Assembly (NCBI RefSeq): GCF_900112185.1
Contig: NZ_FOKP01000013.1
Location: 62,001-126,000 of the forward strand
DNA length: 64,000 nucleotides
Reading direction: 5' to 3'
Source of the DNA: Allobosea sp. CRIB-10
Lineage (GTDB): Bacteria; Pseudomonadota; Alphaproteobacteria; Rhizobiales; Beijerinckiaceae
The notes under the pieces: model-generated
The model's database searches: none
Seen by the model: the letters and a program-made list of their open reading frames with translations, nothing else
What the model was told of the DNA's origin: nothing
Made by a program: the position numbers and the translations under genes
Shown here: positions 61,921 through 64,000 of the stretch, piece by piece
How the letters are laid out: each line of letters starts with the position of its first letter
Numbering within the stretch: the first letter of the stretch is position 1

Positions 61921-64000
61921 TCAGTATTCCCACTCGGCGCCGACACCGACCGCGGCACTGCCGTCGGCATTGGTTTCGGCCTGGAGCTTCAGGCGGCGGG
62001 TCACGTCGATGCCGACCGAGACGCCGCTGTCCTCCGGCTTGGCGCCGGCCTTCACCCCGAGGGTGATATTGTCCGAGACCGCGCGGGAGACGCCGACCGT
62101 CGGGCCGCCCGGCCCCATCTGCACATCGAGGTTGTCGACGCCGAGCGAGCGGCGGATGCGCTCGAAGACATCGTCGCCGCCGGCGCCCGAGAACTGGGCC
62201 GCGGTCTGCGCGAGCTGCAGCGCCTGGAAAGGAGAGAGCGAGCCGGACGCACGGGCGAAGAGCAGGCGCGAGAGCACCTCGTCCGGCGGCAGCTCGGGAG
62301 AGGAGGTGAAGGTGAACTCAGGCGCAGAAGCCTCGCCGGACACGATGATCCGCGCGGTGACATCGGCGGCGCGGGTCTCGGCGACGAAGTCGAGCGTCGG
62401 AATGACACCGCCGGAGAAGGTGATGCGGCCCTTGCTGAAGTCGAGGCGCTGGCTGGCGAGATTGAGGCGTCCGCGCCGGAGCTCGAAGCCACCGGACAGC
62501 GCCGGCGCAGCCGAGGTGCCGCCGACGCGCAGGTCGCCGCCAAGCTCGGCATCGATTCCCCGTCCCCGGATGAAGACGCGGCCCGGCGCCGAGACGGTGA
62601 TGTCGAGCACGGCATCGAAGGCCGGCGCGCGGGCTCCCTTGCGATTCGCGACGGCGCGCGCCCGGCGCTCGGCGGCAAGGCGGGCGGCCGCCTGGCCCTT
62701 GGCGTTGACATGGCGGATGCCATCGACCGGCCGCGAGCTCGACGGCAGGCGATCCGGCACCGAGACCTCGATGGTGACGACATTGACGCGTCCGGCGATG
62801 CGCGGCCGCTGCGCCAGCGGGCCGGCGAGGTCGAGGTTGAGATCGGTGACCACACGGACCAGCCCGCTGTCGACGAGCTGGGCGCGCTTGCCCTCGATGC
62901 GAATCGTGCCGGGGAAGCCGGCCTGCGGATCGAGCTTCACGTTGCCACGAGCCGAAAGCGTGCCGTTGCCGGGCGTCTGCGCGGCGAAGCGCTCGATGAC
63001 GAGTTCTGGCCCGTTGGCCGCGACGCGCGCCTCGATGCCGGTCAGCTTCACGCCCTGGAGCGCGTCGCTGAAGCTGCCGCCGGACAGTGTCGCGCCGCCG
63101 GAGAGGCGCGGCGCGGCAAGCGTACCGCCGGCACGCAGGTCGAGCGCAAGCTGGCCGGTCAAGCGTCGGCCGTCGGCTGCGAGCTGGGCGTTGGCGAGCT
63201 GAGCGTCGGCTTTTCCCTGTATCGAGAGGTCGAGCGCGCCGTCGCCGCCGAGCGGCGCCCTGCCCTTGGCCGTCAGGCTGACGAAGCGGCCGGCATTCAG
63301 GCTGGCGTCGAGGCTGGTGTGGCGGCCATCGAGCGCGCCCTGCCCCGTGATCTCGATCGGCGGCAGACCGGCGGAGCGGGTCTGCGGCGCGACGAGGCGG
63401 GCGATACGCAGGCGCCAGGGACCGGTCGGCGCCTCGGGCGTGCCCTTGATCGTCGCCTCGGCATCAAGCGTGCCTGAAAGGTCAAGAGTAGGCGAAGCGA
63501 GGCGAACGGCCGAGAGCGGCACGTTCTGCGCGGCAAAGCGCAGGTCGAGTGCCTTGCCGGCCTCGCCGTCGAGCGTGATCCGGCCACCGTCGAGCGCGAT
63601 GGCGAGATCGCGGATCGCGACGCCACCATCGATCGCGGTGAAGCTCGCGGGCTTGGCCAGCGCGATGCGGCGGCCGTCGCGGGTCGCGGTGAAGCTGGCG
63701 AGATCGAAACGCAAGGGATCGGCGACAGAGAGCCGGCCCTTCGAGGCGAGCGAGAAACCGCGCGCCGTGGCGTCGAGGCTGATGTCGCTGACGTCGGCGG
63801 CGCCCTTGGAGACGAGGCGGATCGCGCTCACCGGCTCGCCGGCGATGACGGCGCGGTCGACCTGCACGTTGCCATTGATCAGCGGCTTGCGCAGCGCATC
63901 GACGATGGCGACATCGGCATCGAGCCGATCGAGCGAAAGGCTCGGCGCGACAAGCTTCTGCGCGCTGGCCTTCAGATTCAGATTCTGGCCGCCGGTCGGG
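61921..64000 (-). CDS. tamB: Translocation and assembly module TamB, 5' end beyond window
   Basis: TamB is a large inner-membrane-anchored periplasmic protein that with TamA helps insert autotransporters and transports lipid to the outer membrane. The frame is open to the window edge, giving about 693 codons of the C-terminal part (family length is about 1,400). The C-terminal DUF490 domain is clear: ARLRGRGIDAELGGDLRVGGT region, GRLNLASQRLDFSKGRITFSGG, and the terminal EADGSAAVGVGAEWEY-like end, with the last residues GAEWEY. TamA is expected just beyond 64000 on the same strand. Confidence 0.93.
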   Translation of the reverse strand, partial: PTGGQNLNLKASAQKLVAPSLSLDRLDADVAIVDALRKPLINGNVQVDRAVIAGEPVSAIRLVSKGAADVSDISLDATARGFSLASKGRLSVADPLRFDLASFTATRDGRRIALAKPASFTAIDGGVAIRDLAIALDGGRITLDGEAGKALDLRFAAQNVPLSAVRLASPTLDLSGTLDAEATIKGTPEAPTGPWRLRIARLVAPQTRSAGLPPIEITGQGALDGRHTSLDASLNAGRFVSLTAKGRAPLGGDGALDLSIQGKADAQLANAQLAADGRRLTGQLALDLRAGGTLAAPRLSGGATLSGGSFSDALQGVKLTGIEARVAANGPELVIERFAAQTPGNGTLSARGNVKLDPQAGFPGTIRIEGKRAQLVDSGLVRVVTDLNLDLAGPLAQRPRIAGRVNVVTIEVSVPDRLPSSSRPVDGIRHVNAKGQAAARLAAERRARAVANRKGARAPAFDAVLDITVSAPGRVFIRGRGIDAELGGDLRVGGTSAAPALSGGFELRRGRLNLASQRLDFSKGRITFSGGVIPTLDFVAETRAADVTARIIVSGEASAPEFTFTSSPELPPDEVLSRLLFARASGSLSPFQALQLAQTAAQFSGAGGDDVFERIRRSLGVDNLDVQMGPGGPTVGVSRAVSDNITLGVKAGAKPEDSGVSVGIDVTRRLKLQAETNADGSAAVGVGAEWEY

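Overview
The window looks like a chromosomal segment of a high-GC alphaproteobacterium of the order Hyphomicrobiales (Rhizobiales). The evidence is the glyA / nrdR-ribD-ribE-ribH-nusB-thiL order, the dapA-smpB, rpoZ-rsh, pdxJ-acpS-lepB-rnc-era and recO-parC blocks, an LdtR-type regulator beside an L,D-transpeptidase, a Porin_2-type porin, a DUF2336 protein and bpt. A Bosea-like genus is my inference from the porin and gene content; no rRNA is present to confirm it. I saw no tRNA, rRNA, CRISPR array, prophage or complete insertion sequence.

Region 1-7.8 kb: a truncated MFS gene, then one leftward run from nrdR to thiL (ribonucleotide reductase regulation, riboflavin synthesis, transcription antitermination, thiamine phosphate kinase). 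A small PIN-type toxin-antitoxin pair lies between glyA and nrdR. Region 7.8-16.8 kb: regulator/target pairs (MerR/MFS with a SoxR-like operator, GntR/TTT uptake plus dehydrogenase, LdtR/L,D-transpeptidase), with nhaA between them. Region 16.8-30 kb: metabolic and accessory genes (3-hydroxyisobutyryl-CoA hydrolase, hemB, a lipoprotein-LivH fusion, threonine dehydratase, two methyltransferases, bpt, an RraA/UxaA operon, DUF2336, an outer-membrane protein).

Region 30-52 kb: core genes parC, recO, rsh, rpoZ, pdxJ, acpS, lepB, rnc, era, smpB, dapA and slt. Relatives usually keep these in one order. Here they remain within 22 kb but look rearranged and interspersed with a LysR/tautomerase pair, a LysR/azoreductase pair, a HerA-like ATPase, aquaporin, NYN protein, Tat-exported superoxide dismutase and a SnoaL-like protein. 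Region 52-64 kb: an M20 hydrolase/MHS symporter operon followed by a MarR gene with an apparent CTG start, an alpha/beta hydrolase, a two-gene envelope operon (four-module OmpA protein plus double helix-hairpin-helix membrane protein), a porin and the C-terminal part of TamB.

The intergenic spaces are rich in palindromic repeats, about 90-220 bp long, of at least six families. Four families share CGTCA.../...TGACG ends, one copy is nested inside another, and one family supplies the TAG stop codon of both genes it follows. The most unusual items are these repeats, the modular OmpA/HhH pair, the SoxR-like operator served by a regulator without the SoxR iron-sulfur cysteines, and the CTG-start MarR gene.
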